Below, piece after piece: positions 1-10,980 of a DNA stretch of 64,000 bases. A model generated the notes under the pieces. That model was not told where the DNA came from. It made no database searches and saw nothing but the letters and a program-made list of their open reading frames with translations. The translations under genes were made by a program, and so were the position numbers. This stretch comes from Tulasnella sp. 424 (Eukaryota; Basidiomycota; Agaricomycetes; Cantharellales; Tulasnellaceae), in the NCBI GenBank assembly GCA_019633425.1, contig WSUB01000074.1:62831-126830 (forward strand), written 5' to 3'. The number at the start of each line of letters is the position of its first letter. Position 1 is the stretch's first letter.

Positions 1-718
1 CGAGCCGGTGCTGGAAGTTGGAGTGGTTGCGTTGGAACTTACAGGAGTAGGGACTGGGCCTGAGCTGGTAGCGACCTGGGGAGTCTGCAAAAGCTTGCAA
101 GCGACGAATCGGTCCGTCTGGAAATAGTACGGTGTTGCTGCTGCGGTGAGATTTTGGCCATATCCAGCGATCCAGTTTGTAGAGACCTGGGTGAGAGACC
201 AAGACCTATCGAGCAGGTGCGGTGCCACGTCCGTCAGAGAGTCACTCGGTAGGGTAGATATAACCTACAATGGCTTGAGCACCGATGTGCTATTTCCAAT
301 ATTCAGCCAGTAGTAGCGACAAGCATCGAACGCGCCGAATCCTCCATTAGTGAATTTCCAGGTTTGCTTGTAGCCGTTCGTCGTCAGTAGGGCAGAGCCA
401 TCTGCCAGGGTGGACGTTGGTGAAAAGTCAAATACGTATGGTCAGGAGTACGTACTGTTGGTGGTCAAGAATGCGCTGTTAGTCAGTTCCAGTCCGGCTG
501 GCTGGGATGGCGGTCCCGACGTAGCCTAGCGAAGCTCGAGCGTTAGGCAGGTTTCGACATGACAGGCTTTGACCGAGACATACCACGGCGGGGGATCCGA
601 GTGGAATTACCTGACAGATCGGAGGGATAGCGCTAGTCTGAGGAGCGGGAGCTGGGACGGCTCCCGTGAGGGTAGCAGCGAGGAAAGTGGTAAGAGCGAA
701 TGTAACTGAGTGGAGCAT
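1..718 (-). CDS. Small secreted four-cysteine-family protein, divergent, 3' end outside the window
   Basis: This is a divergent member of the secreted family that fills the window. Exon 1 (718-584) encodes a hydrophobic signal peptide ending near Ala-Val-Pro-Ala, then a Pro-rich stretch and the first Cys (P-P-I-C). Intron 1 begins GTATGT at 583 and ends at 526. Exon 2 starts at 525, and a further exon encodes G-G-F-G-A-F-D-A-C followed by Y-W-L-N-I-G and L-K-P-L. After a phase-2 intron comes S-W-S-L and later V-A-C, the third family cysteine. Downstream of that Cys it carries a Ser/Thr/Pro-rich stretch absent from the other members, and the frame runs off the window edge, so the fourth Cys is not visible. 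It is the only member on the minus strand. Function is unknown; membership is judged from motif order, exon structure and phases. Confidence 0.7.
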
Positions 719-2416
719 TGCAGATGTCAAGTGAAGACGATACTAAACAACTTGAAGGCTCGAACAACTTATCTTTCTGCTGAATTTATACCTTGCCAGC
801 TGCCGCCATGCCGATGTACGGAGTTTCACTTTACTCTGGTCGGCCGAGTCCACAGTATGAGAGTCGTTGAATGCGGGAAATTCAAGAACAAGTTCCAATG
901 TCTCAATCAAGCAGGCGGTCTGTCAGAAGGAGTAGATTAGAACTCAGGAGCGAATCATGGATCGAGTTCGGCGATATTGAGGGCACACGACCATTTCGAA
1001 AGTTGCTGAAAGAATCAGCAAACCTCGTGAAACAGATCAAAACGCCCAAGCCGTCCTCTCAGTTGAACGGGTTTGTTCGACTCCGACGAAAGCGGGAACC
1101 ACAGAAGGCATTACTGAATGCTAAGCTTGAAAGTATCATGTGGATCATAGACGCTGCTAGACCTTCCCCGAATACCCCGGCGGCATCGGCAGCAAAAGGA
1201 CCTTCTCTATCTCACACGGACCTGATCTCGGAACCAGAGGGTGAGATGAGAGCCTGAAACAAACTCTATTGTATATCTAGAGTCCTTTCGAAGATCAGTG
1301 TGCGTCGGTGCCTGACTGATTCTCGTGCTGGTGGACTGCGTATCCGTGGGTGGACCTACGTGTGAATCGGAGCCCATTCGCCCGACGTCCTCCCGACCGG
1401 ATTTCAAACGAACTATCCAAAAATAGCTGAGCCGCAAGCCGTTTAGCCAGAAGGAGGAAAGGCATAGTAGATGTGGGCCACCTATGAAGTGATCCCGGGC
1501 TGTATTGCGCGTTTCTCTCATCGTCGGGCAATCTCCTCCAGTTGTTACGGCAGCTCTCGTTGGGAATCTTTATCAATATGTGCCTTAGAGAGCTTTAGAT
1601 GCTCTGAGACAACACAGGTGACTGGAAGACTTGGGACCTGAAGTCTGGGGGGTCGTAAATAATACCAGACGCGGTCAGATCCCTTCCGGCCGCCGCCAGG
1701 ATCGTTCTTCTTCCTTTGCTCCTTGTTGCTTCTATAGCTTCTTTCATACATGGTCTTTGCTCATTGTTACTTCTGCAGACCTGGAGCACGGTCAGCCTCA
1801 GTTTGATTATCCCATGTGCCTGGGCATGGGCCGGGTGGCGGTTCTGGAGCGACATATAACAAGGTTACGAGGTGAGAAGGAATTTCAAACACTAAATCTC
1901 ACCATCATAAGTAGTGATTAGATTTCATGCGATATGTCGGGCTATTGAGGAGATTGTCGGTGTCGTTTCGGACCAGATGCCGCTTCTCAGTGAAGCTCAA
2001 GCCCCGGAAGTTAGGAAATCTAAGACCTTGAAAACGAAACCGTGATCTCGACCTCTTGAAATCAGAAAGGCCATTGAAAAAAATGCGATGAAAAACAGAA
2101 AGAAGCGGCCGCGTCAAGCAGCGAGTGTCCTTTCATGGGCTTCAATATAAACGTCTTAAGTTTAATCCCCCTTCGCCTTCGTGACTTGTTGTGACAACGG
2201 TTCAGAGACCTTTTACTAGAGCTGACTTTGGAATCAAGAGTAATATCTAAATTTTGGTCTTCGAAAAGAGAGTTGTTCTGCGAGCGAAGAGACTTCGGCT
2301 GTTACCTGTGGGCCGTGGCACCGGTACCCGAGCAAAGTTTGCCAAAGACCCTGGCTATGTTGAGACTTGGACTGAAATGTTTTTCTACGCCGCTTACCAC
2401 CCGACCCCACCACAAC
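719..2416. other. Intergenic, no gene recognised
   Basis: About 1.7 kb between the divergent secreted gene and the J-protein gene. Short open frames occur on both strands (the longest on the plus strand is 871-1257), but none has a recognisable domain, signal peptide or matching neighbouring exon. It must contain the promoters of the two divergent flanking genes. Confidence 0.5.
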
Positions 2417-3763
2417 ATGGCCGATAATGAGGACATTAATGCCTATGAGCTGTTGGAGATCGAGCCAACAGCAACAGAGGCTGAGATCAAGAAAGCCTAC
2501 CGCCAAAAGTCTTTGAAAGTCCATCCAGATCGAGTGAGTGGCCGTTTCCTCCAGGCGCAACGTCCATCTGACTGACGCCAGGCGTTCTCGTAGCATCCCA
2601 ATAATCCACAAGCAGGTATGCGACTCAGTTATGAACCGGAATTGCGGTTACTGATGAGTCTCTTATCCATTCCCGTAGCCCAGAAGTTCCACGAACTTAA
2701 CACCGCTTATGAGCTGCTCCTCGACCCGACTCGGAGAACCGCCCTCGATACAAAACTCAAGGCACAGCAGGCCAAGAAGCTTCGATTTGCCTCATATGAC
2801 AACAAGAGGAAAGTCATGATGGAAGAACTTGAGAAGAGCGAGCGGGAGTTCAAGAAGTCCCGACTGGACGCTCACCACGAGGCTCAGCGGCGGCAGCAGG
2901 AGGAGGAAATGATTAAAGAGGAAGGGAGGAGGCTTATGCGAGAGAAGCAAGAGGCCATGTCTAAACTTGCAGAGGAGAAAGGAAAACAGAAGGCGAAGGA
3001 AGAAGCCCCGAGTGAAGCTCCGAGTGGTAAGTCGTTAACCACAGCAGGAAATCTCTGTCTAGGAACTCTAATCTTTGCCCCCCCCCCTCCCACCTACAGC
3101 TGGACCCCTAGATACGACGATACGACTCAAATTCTCTCCAGCAACCTACCCTGACCTTACCACGTCGGAGAACATCGCAGCGCTGCTGAAACGCTTTGGA
3201 CCGCTCGATGAATCATCCATCGTCCTTTCAATCAAACCCAATAAGAAAAACCCATCAAAACCGCCGAAACATGCCACTGCTCTCGTTCCGTTCAATAAAG
3301 TGGACGGGGCATTCGCAGCGGTGCTGGCAAGCGGTCGCAAGAATCGTGGCTTGGATGGCATAGAGGTCAGCTGGGCGGAGGGGAAGGAGCCGGACATTGT
3401 TGCTTGGTTGAAGGAGAGGGGTCATCTTGGGAGTGGGAGAGAAAACGGAGGCGCTGCTGCTTCGGGGCAAGACACCGCTGCTTCGTCAAAAGCAGCCGGA
3501 AGCGGCGGGGCATTTAGCTCTTTCCCAGACGACTTGGTGAGTACCAACCATTGCTCCATTGAACCTAGCGGACCTATTCCTGACCATTGTCTTGCGGACA
3601 GTCGTTTGACCCGGAACCTATCAAACCACCAATACCCGCCGCAGCTGCTGCGGCGGCGTCAGGCCTGGATTTCGAGTCTCTGACGTTCATGCGGATGCGA
3701 CAAGCCGAGCGCGAACGCTTGGAACGCGAGATTCTGGAAGCCGACGCTCAGGAGGAGGCGTGA
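2417..3763 (+). CDS. J-domain plus RRM protein, DNAJC17/Cwf23-like splicing co-chaperone
   Basis: The N-terminus is a J domain: Y-E-L-L-E-I, a K-K-A-Y-R helix II and the HPD tripeptide (H-P-D-R), completed across two introns by K-F-H-E-L-N-T-A-Y-E-L-L. A Lys/Glu-rich helical segment follows, then an RRM-like fold (T-T-I-R-L-K-F to G-I-E-V-S-W) and a C-terminal M-R-M-R-Q-A-E-R-E-R-L tail typical of DNAJC17/Cwf23 proteins. These act in the nucleus with the spliceosome. Five exons: 2417-2533, 2594-2615, 2679-3026, 3100-3536 and 3602-3763. Exon 2 is a 22-nt microexon (H-P-N-N-P-Q-A) needed to keep the J domain in frame. The start is the ATG directly before the J domain; an upstream in-frame stretch from 2228 lacks family similarity. 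Domain order fits the family, so assignment is secure at family level. Confidence 0.88.
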
Positions 3764-4836
3764 TTTATCTTTCGTTGAAAGCTGGTGGATTTACGCCGGA
3801 GCCACTCGTAGTTGTCGACGAATATGGTAAGAGGATAACTCAATCGCTGCCTGACCTGTGGTATTAACATGTCCTGGGGTAGACCATATAAACCATCTGC
3901 GATCTCATAGACTCGGATCTTCATCCTTGAATAGACTGTTACCTCTTTCGACGAGGCCCCGAATGATCAAATTGTACCAGCTTCGGCGTCGCGCCACTTT
4001 CAAGAATCCTTTCCAATGATTCTGCCTGTATTGCAATATCTCTCTCTCGGCACCATCCTGATTCACGGGCTGCCTAGCCGCAAGCTTTCGAGCGGAATGC
4101 CGACACCGTGTCTTGCTCAAACGCGCGCGTTCACGGGTCTTATTTAGGGAAAATGTCTTAATTTCGCTCGCGTTCTACGATTCTCTAATAAGATTCGGAG
4201 CTACTATCCTGGATCCTGAAAGATGCGCAGTAGGATTCCCAAAAGGGTGAGTAGCGGTCGAGGTATGAGATTGCCGCGTCGTTCTCAGCGATTATACACA
4301 TATCGCTTATTGCGTTCCGGAAGCAATTACAAAGCACGGCTACGAAAACCGTCATTGTTGAAGCTTCTCTTCTGTTTCCTCTTCATGCAAGACTGGGGCC
4401 CTGCCCCGCTCTCTTCGCTTTTCCCACCGTCTGCCCCTGGCGGTAGAGTCCGCTCCGCCGACGAGCGCTTCATCATCTCATTCGCCTTAACAGGTCTACA
4501 TATCTAAAATTGGAAATACTTCTTCCTTCCCATTCCCAACTTCTGGCTCACAACATGCAGATGAAGAAGGCCGGCATGAGGGCGCCGCCGGTTAGACCTT
4601 GACAGGTTGGACAAGCGTAAATACGCTAACCGGCCACCCCCGACCCTATTCGGCAAGTGTATCATGTGTGGCTGCCGTGAATGCTGTTCGAGCAGTTGAA
4701 ATATAGCTAAAGGTCTAAAGATAGCTACGGAGACGGGTGAACGAGTTCGGCCTGGAGGAGGGGCTGGGATAAATACCTCGTCTTTCGGTGCCATTCTCAA
4801 ACAATCTCAACACCTTCAACGCCGAGAAAATCCAGA
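3764..4836. other. Intergenic; 3' part is the promoter block of the secreted-protein array
   Basis: No gene was recognised from 3764 to about 4630. From about 4632 the sequence matches the upstream regions of the next two secreted genes (about 6117-6318 and 7621-7833). It shares an ATTCGGYAAGTG block, a TAAAGATAGCTAC block and a GGGATAAATAC TATA-like element. This part is therefore the first promoter copy of the tandem array. Confidence 0.6.
4769..4776 (+). promoter_or_regulatory. TATA-like element
   Basis: GATAAATA lies 68 nt upstream of the ATG at 4837, in the same sequence context as in the next four array genes. Confidence 0.55.
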
Positions 4837-5575
4837 ATGCATAACATCTTCAAATTGGCTTTCGCTACCGCTGGACTCTTGGCTTCCGTGTCTGCAGCGC
4901 CCTTCCCTCCTATTCCATCAGGCATAATCTTCTGCGATATCGCAAGGCTTGGAGCTCCAATTGTGGTGAGCAACTACTTTGCTTGAATGCTTTATATATC
5001 TCTTTGACGGAGAGCATCGATGTGGCAACACTGGTCCTTCTAGGCAAGCACCACAGGCACGGCTGTAACTAATCTTCAATTGGCTGTTGATGGTCAGTAG
5101 CCCGTCCACGGCACCAGTAAATTCCTTTGTGCGAGACTAAAGGTATCTCTCTCGTGAAAGTAACGCGCGCGACTCTCAAAACGGCTGGGTTCACTGGTGG
5201 TTACGACTTTGTCGGCGGAGGAATCGGTGCCTTCGATGGATGCCATGATTTCTGGCTCAATATCGGCACTAGCGCGCACAGCTACAAACCACTGTGAGTC
5301 CGATGCATAGCTACACTATATCTTCAGCTCACAATGTCCTTACTCCGCATAGCTCTTGGGCATTCGACGACAAGGAGACAACAACCTGGGTTGCCTCAGA
5401 GGGATCGACCATCTCTGCGGCAGCTACATCTTCATATAGCGCCACATCAGAGTTCTTGGCCTGTGAGGAGAGCGGAACATGGTATCTGTATCTTCAAACG
5501 GGCACCGATGTTCCTGCTGGGGTCACTTGCGCTACGACGGAGTTGTTTGCGCAGTCTTCTGCAATTGCGATTTGA
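4837..5575 (+). CDS. Small secreted four-cysteine protein, array gene 1
   Basis: Four exons (4837-4965, 5044-5092, 5161-5293, 5353-5575) give a 177-residue protein; intron phases are 0, 1, 2. Residues 1-20 are a signal peptide ending S-V-S-A-A-P, so the product should be secreted. The four cysteines are at about residues 33, 87, 141 and 163, enough for two disulfides. Motifs in order: P-F-P-P-I-P-S-G-I-I-F-C; S-T-T-G-T-A-V-T in the tiny exon 2; G-I-G-A-F-D-G-C and W-L-N-I-G-T-S; S-Y-K-P-L at the third splice junction; S-W-A-F-D; F-L-A-C; L-Y-L-Q-T-G-T-D-V-P. Ser/Thr/Gly richness suggests a beta fold, but I recognise no known domain. Function unknown; secretion is inferred from the signal peptide. 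Confidence 0.88.
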
Positions 5576-6318
5576 TTCGGTTGTACCTGTTAGTTCCTCA
5601 ATAAGACAATATACTTCGAGCCCTACTATAACCGCCGACCGTGCCTTATGATTGAAGCTAGACCCTCAGGCTTCTTTGAGCGAATGTGCGAACTTCCGCA
5701 AGGTCTCTCGCGTTCGCACGATTGGCCCCTAAACTCTCCCAAGCTCCACCGAGTTCCTGGACGGGGAAGGTCTAAACACAGAACACCGCCTTCGAACCAA
5801 GCCAAAAGGGTTTCGCTTCACCATTCCAATATTATTCTGGCGCAGATATCCGCAGTGCTGGGTACGAGCTCCAGCCTCGGCGTCAGGCGACAGGACCCCC
5901 CCAATTTCACGCTCGCACCACTGGCAGAGTTCTGATCCCATGTCTTTTGCCCGAAACTCGTCCTGCTGACTGTGTCAAAGTCCCCACTCAAGTTTGCCCA
6001 TTAGACTCACGGGAATGCGAAGCCGTGCCTCATAGGGGATGGAGATTGGGAAGTGAGGGAGAGAGGTGTGCCGGAGAAATTTTGTCTTGGCACCACGTCG
6101 AGGAAAGGGAACGCCCACCGGCAGACCCTGACTTTATTCGGCAAGTGTATCATGCGTACCTGCCGTGTATGCTGTTTTGCAGCTGAAATATGTCTAAAGA
6201 TAGCTACTGAGAGGGGGGACGTACGTGTTCGGCCAAGAGGAGGAGCTGGGATAAATACCTCGTTTTTCAGTGCGAGTCTCAAACTTACTCTACACCTTCA
6301 ACGCCAAGAAAATCCAAT
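5576..6318. other. Spacer and promoter between array genes 1 and 2
   Basis: Repeated sequence shared with the other array spacers. It includes the promoter block from about 6117 with a TATA-like ATAAATA at 6251-6257, 68 nt before the ATG. Short frames in it differ between copies, so no separate gene is supported. Confidence 0.6.
6251..6257 (+). promoter_or_regulatory. TATA-like element
   Basis: ATAAATA in the conserved GGGATAAATACCTCG context, 68 nt upstream of the array gene 2 start. Confidence 0.55.
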
Positions 6319-7061
6319 ATGCATAAACTGTTCACATTGGCTTTCGCTACCGCTGGACTCTTTGCCTCTGTGTCTGCAGCGCCCTTCCCTCCTACTCCAC
6401 CAGGTACAATCTTCTGTGCTCTCGCAAAGATTGGACCTCCAATTGTGGTGAGCAACTACTCTGTTTGAATACTTTGTATGCATCTTTGACGTGGAACATT
6501 GATGTCTCAACACTGGTCCTTTAGGCGAGCACGACAGGCACCGCTGTAACAGGTCTTGAATTGGCTGTTGATGGTCAGTAGCCCATCCATGTCACCAGAA
6601 ATCTCACTCCGGCGAGACTAACAGTAGTCCTCTCGTGAAAGTAACGCGCGCGACTCTCGAATCGAGTGGGTTCATTGGCGGGTGGACCTTTACCGGCGGA
6701 GGAATCGGTGCCTTCGATGGATGCCACAATTGGTGGCTCAATATCGGCACTAGCGCGCACAGTTACAAACCACTGTGAGTTAGGTTCACAATTATACCGT
6801 AAATCTATGATTCACTCACATACATGCGGTCGTGACTTTGCTAGCTCTTGGGCATTCGACAGCCAGCAGACAACAACCTGGGTTGCCTCAGTCGGGTCGA
6901 CCGTCTCTGCGGCAGCTACGTCCTCATATGCCGCCACATCAAAGTTCTTGGCTTGTGAGGAGAGCGGAAAATGGACTCTGTATCTTCAAACGGGGACCGA
7001 TGTTCCTGCCAGTGAGACTTGCACTACGACGCAGTTGTTTGTGGATACTTCTTCTCCATGA
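6319..7061 (+). CDS. Small secreted four-cysteine protein, array gene 2
   Basis: A close paralogue of array gene 1, with the same four exons and phases 0, 1, 2, about 175 residues. The signal peptide begins M-H-K-L-F-T-L-A-F and ends near V-S-A-A-P. Cysteines occur in T-I-F-C, F-D-G-C-H, F-L-A-C and S-E-T-C. Differences from gene 1 cluster in exon 3 (G-G-W-T-F instead of G-G-Y-D-F) and in the C-terminal tail (V-D-T-S-S-P). Both splice junctions around S-Y-K-P-L and S-W-A-F-D are intact and no stop interrupts the frame, so it looks functional. Secreted by inference; role unknown. Confidence 0.88.
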
Positions 7062-7833
7062 TTCGGTTATACCTGTTGGTTCCTCGATAAGAATATATAT
7101 TTCGAACCCCAGTATAACCGCCGACCGTGCCTTATAATTGAAGTAAGGGCCCCAGGCTTCTTTGAGCGAATTTGCGAACCTCCAAAGGTCTCTCGCGTTC
7201 GCACGATTTGCCCCTAAACTCTCTCAAGCTCCACCGAGTTCCTGGACGGGGAAGGTCTAAATACAGAACACCGCCTTCGAACCAAGACAAAAGGTTTTCG
7301 CTTCGCCGTTCCAATAGTCTGGCGCAGATATCCGCAGTGCTGGGTACGAGCTCCAGCCTCGGCGTCAGGCGATATGACCCCCCAAATTTCACGCTCGCAC
7401 CACTGGCAGAGAGCTGATCCCATGTCTTTTGCCCAAAGCTCGTCCTGCTGACTGTGTCAAAGTCCCCACTCAACTTTCCCCGTTAGACTCACGGGAATGC
7501 GAAGCCGTGCCTCTTAGTGGATGGAGATTGGGAAGTGAGAGAGAGAGGTGTGCGGGAGAATTTTGGTCTTGGCACCTAAATCTGTCCTTTGGACTGGCAC
7601 CACGTCAAAGAGAGGGAACGCCCACCGACAGACCCTGACCTTATTCGGTAAGTGCACCATGCATACCTTCTGTGAATGCTGTTTCGTAGACTTGGTTAAA
7701 AGCCTAAAGATAGCTACTGAGAGGGGGAACGTACGTGTTCAGTCTAGAGGAGGAGCTGGGATAAATACTGTACCTCGTCTTTCGGTGCGAGTCTCAAACG
7801 TTCTCTACACCTTCAGCGCCAAGAAAATCCGAC
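7062..7833. other. Spacer and promoter between array genes 2 and 3
   Basis: Repeated array spacer closely matching 5576-6318, ending with the promoter block from about 7621 and a TATA-like ATAAATA at 7761-7767. No separate gene is supported. Confidence 0.6.
7761..7767 (+). promoter_or_regulatory. TATA-like element
   Basis: ATAAATA 73 nt upstream of the array gene 3 start, in the same context as genes 1 and 2. Confidence 0.55.
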
Positions 7834-8572
7834 ATGCATAACCTGTTCACATTGACTTTCGCTACCGCTGGACTCCTTGCCTCCGTGTCTGCAGCGCCCT
7901 TCCCTCCTACTCCGACAGGCATAGCCTTCTGCGATCTCGTAAGGCTTGGAGCTCCAATTGTGGTGAGTAACTACTTTGTTTGAGTACTTTATACACATCT
8001 TTAACGGGAAGCATCGATGTCGCAAAACTGGTTCTTCTAGGCCAGCACCACAGGCACGGCTGTGACAGGGTTTGAGCTGGCTGTTGCTGGTCAGTAGCCC
8101 GTCCACGTCACCAGCAAACTCGTTTGGGCGAGACTAACGGTAGCTCTCTCGTAAAAAGTGAAGCGCGCGACTCTTAAAGAGACCGGGTTTACTGGCGGGT
8201 ACGACTTTGTCAATGGCGGAATCGGTGCCTTCGATGGATGCCATGATTGGTGGCTCAATATCGGCACTAGCGCGCACAGTTACAAGCCACTGTGAGTTAA
8301 GCTCACAATTATACCGTAAAACTTCAGTTCACTCAGACACATGCGGTCGTGACTCTGCTAGCTCTTGGGCATTCGACGACCAGCAGACAACAGCCTGGGT
8401 TGCCTCAGAAGGGTCGACCATCTCTACGGCCGCTACGTCATCCTATGGCGCTATATCAAAGTTCTTGGCTTGCAAGGAGGGCGGAAAATGGTATCTGTAT
8501 CTTCAAACGGGTACCGATGTTCCTGTTGGGGTCACTTGCGCTACGACGGAATTGTTTGCGCAGTCTTCTTGA
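7834..8572 (+). CDS. Small secreted four-cysteine protein, array gene 3
   Basis: Third close paralogue, about 173 residues, with four exons and phases 0, 1, 2. Signal peptide M-H-N-L-F-T-L-T-F ending V-S-A-A-P. Cysteines in A-F-C-D, F-D-G-C-H, F-L-A-C-K and V-T-C-A. Exon 3 opens V-K-R-A-T-L-K; its acceptor is an A-rich run ending AAAAAG directly before TGAAG, which reads as an in-frame split codon rather than a stop. The C-terminus is shorter than in gene 1 (ends F-A-Q-S-S). The frame is intact throughout. Confidence 0.87.
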
Positions 8573-9049
8573 TTCGGTTGTACCTGTTGGGCTCCTTGAT
8601 AAGAATATATATTTAGAACTCCAATATAACCGCCGAGCGTGCCTTATGATTGAAATAAGGGCTCCAAACTTCTTTGAGTGAATTTGCGAACCTCCAAAGG
8701 TCTCTCGTGCGACAGGACCCCCAAATTCCACGCTCGCACCATCGTCGGAGCGGAGCTCTGATCCCATATCTTTAGCCCAAACTCCTCCTGCTGTTCGGGT
8801 CAAAGTCCCACTCAACTTTCCCCATTAGGCTCGCGGGAATGCGAAGCCGTACCTCTTAGTGGGTGGAGATTGGGAGGTGTAGAGAGAGGTGTGCGGGAGA
8901 ATTTTGGTCTTGGCACCTGAAGCTATCCTTGGACTGGCACCACGTCAAGGAGAGGGAGTGCCAGTGCCAAGGGATAAATACCTCGCAATGGATGCAACAG
9001 TATTGAAGAACATCTTCAGACGGTAATCACACCTCGACAGCTGCGTAAC
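8573..9049. other. Shortened array spacer and promoter of array gene 4
   Basis: A shortened version of the array spacer: the block seen at 5770-5890 is missing. The promoter block before gene 4 is a different type from that of genes 1-3, with GGGATAAATA at 8971-8980 about 76 nt before the ATG. Confidence 0.6.
8974..8980 (+). promoter_or_regulatory. TATA-like element
   Basis: ATAAATA 76 nt upstream of the array gene 4 start; the same element precedes array gene 5 at 10176. Confidence 0.5.
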
Positions 9050-9779
9050 ATGAAAAACGTTCTTGCTCTCGCTTTGACTACAGCAGGGCTGTTCACGTCC
9101 TCGTTGTCGGCACCTTTCCCCCCGACTCCTTCAGGTACAGTCTGGTGCTTTATTGCGAGGCAAGGTCTTCCGATTGTGGTTAGTGCTTTCTTCAGCTGGA
9201 TGTATCCAACCTGGGACGATGGGACAGAACTAAACCACCCAACCATATATGCACAGGCTAGTACTCCCGGGACACCCGTCACGGGCCTTCAGCTAGCTGT
9301 TGACAGTGAGTCTGCTCTCATAAAATCTCATATTAGCATCGAATGAAAACCTCACAATATTGCTTCTAGTTATACCGGCGACGCTGGAGACTAATGGATT
9401 CACGGGCGGCTACGATCTCCCGAATGGAGGCATCGGGGCGTTCGAGGGATGCCACCATTGGTTCTTGAATATTGGGACGAGTGCTAAGAGCTATAAGCCT
9501 TTGTAAGTGGCCCTCACAACCGCTTCCCGAGTTTTGCACCTCGTTCTTATCCCGCTTGCTCGTCGTAGGTCGTGGGCTTTCGACGATCAGGTGACTACGA
9601 CTTGGGCAGTCACAGCGGGATCTCCCATCTCCGCAGCTGCGACAGCGTCTTACAATGCTACCTCGAGTTTCTTGGCGTGTAAAGATGCGGGCAAGTGGCG
9701 AGTCTATCTCCAGACTGGGAAGGACAAGCCGGCTGGTGTGAGCTGCACGACCACGGAGCTGGTTCTTCAGGCGTCCTAA
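9050..9779 (+). CDS. Small secreted four-cysteine protein, array gene 4
   Basis: A member of a second subgroup with array gene 5. The start M-K-N-V-L-A-L-A-L-T-T-A-G-L is followed by a signal peptide ending S-L-S-A-P and a P-F-P-P-T-P-S-G linker. Four exons with phases 0, 1, 2; intron 1 begins GTTAGT. Cysteines in V-W-C-F, F-E-G-C-H, F-L-A-C-K and V-S-C-T. Conserved landmarks are G-G-I-G-A-F-E-G-C, W-F-L-N-I-G, S-Y-K-P-L, S-W-A-F-D-D-Q and V-Y-L-Q-T-G-K-D. About 173 residues with no defects. Secreted by inference, function unknown. Confidence 0.87.
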
Positions 9780-10249
9780 ACTATTATCTGCGTGTAAACT
9801 GTACAGTTGTTGCGGCATCGATATCGTGAATGCAGGGCTAGTCTGAACACAGAATACCGCCTTCGAACGAAGACAAAAAGGTTTGCTTCGTCATTCCAAC
9901 AGTCTGGCACAGACATCCGCAGTGCTGGGAACGAAACCCACCCTTGGCGTCCGAATCATGCGATAGGGTCCCCCCAAATTTCAAGCTCGCACCATTATCG
10001 GAGCGGAGGTCTGATCTTCCCCGTTAGACTCACGGGAATGTTAAGCCGTGCCTCTTGGTGGATAGAGAGTGGAAAGGGTAAAGAGATGTGCGCGGGAGAG
10101 TGTTGGTCTTGGCATTTGAACGTACTGCCGGCCTACCGGCCCCCGTCAAGGAGAGGGAGTGGGTAGTGTGACGGGATAAATAGTTTGCAACCGAAAGTCC
10201 AGTTTGAAAGCATCTTCAGACTATAATCTCTCCTCGACAGCTTTGTAAC
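9780..10249. other. Spacer and promoter between array genes 4 and 5
   Basis: The repeated spacer block of the array (similar to 5770-6060) followed by the promoter of gene 5, which has a TATA-like ATAAATA at 10176-10182, 74 nt before the ATG. No separate gene is supported. Confidence 0.6.
10176..10182 (+). promoter_or_regulatory. TATA-like element
   Basis: ATAAATA 74 nt upstream of the array gene 5 start. Confidence 0.5.
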
Positions 10250-10980
10250 ATGAAGAACGTTCTTGCTCTCGCTTTGACTACAGCAGGACTGCTCGCATCC
10301 TCGTTGTCGGCGCCCACACCTCCGACTCCTCCAGGTACAGCATTTTGCAAGATTTTCCGGACTGGTCCTCCGATTGTGGTCAGTACCTTCTTAAGCTGGT
10401 GTCTAGTATCTGAAGCGATGATACAGAGCTAAACCACCCAACCATACATGCGCAGGCTAGTACCCTCAAAACATTTGTCACGGGCTATCAGCTAGCTGTT
10501 GACAGTAGGTCCACTCAGATAAAATCGTATATTAGTATCACATAAAAGACTCACCATGGCGCTTTTAGTTACGCCGGCGACGCTGGAGCCTACTGGATGG
10601 ACGGGTGGCTACGATTTCGACAACGGAGGTATCGGGGCGTTTTATGGATGCCATCATTGGTTCCTAAATATTGGAACGAGTGACAAGAGCTATAAGCCTT
10701 TGTAAGTGGCCCTCACTCCCGCTTCCTGAGCTTTGCACTTCGTTCTCATCCACTCGTCCACCGTAGGTCGTGGGCTTTCGACGATCAACAGACGACGAGT
10801 TGGGTAGTCACAGCGGGATCCCCTATTTACGCAAACATTACAGGATCAGCTTACAGCACCACCTCGAGTTTCTTGGTGTGTAAGGAAGCCGGCAAGTGGC
10901 GAGTCTACCTTCAGACCGGGAACGACTGGCCCGCCGGCGCGACCTGCACGACCACGCACCTGGTTCTTCAGGAGTCTTAA
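10250..10980 (+). CDS. Small secreted four-cysteine protein, array gene 5
   Basis: The closest relative of array gene 4, with an almost identical signal peptide (M-K-N-V-L-A-L-A-L-T-T). Four exons, phases 0, 1, 2, about 174 residues. Cysteines in A-F-C-K, F-Y-G-C-H, F-L-V-C-K and A-T-C-T. Exon 2 has drifted (S-T-L-K-T-F-V-T-G-Y instead of S-T-P-G-T-P-V-T-G-L), and exon 4 has one extra residue in the region between T-A-G-S-P and S-Y. The S-D-K-S-Y-K-P-L junction motif resembles the subgroup at 22397, 26225 and 37428. The frame is intact. Confidence 0.87.

Larger units (their letters stand above)
4632..10980 (+). repeat. Five-copy tandem array of secreted-protein gene units
   Basis: Units of about 1.5 kb (4632-6116, 6117-7620, 7621-8965) and about 1.2 kb (8966-10164, 10165-10980) each contain one four-exon secreted gene plus its promoter. 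The spacer also repeats: a block around 5720-6060 recurs at about 7200-7540, in shortened form at 8700-8900, and again at about 9830-10090. So the spacer was copied with the genes. The first three genes form one tight subgroup and the last two another, indicating at least two rounds of duplication. Confidence 0.85.

Noticed and set aside
871..1257. Plus-strand frame of 128 codons
   Set aside because: No recognisable motif, no signal peptide and no neighbouring exons; not enough to call a gene.
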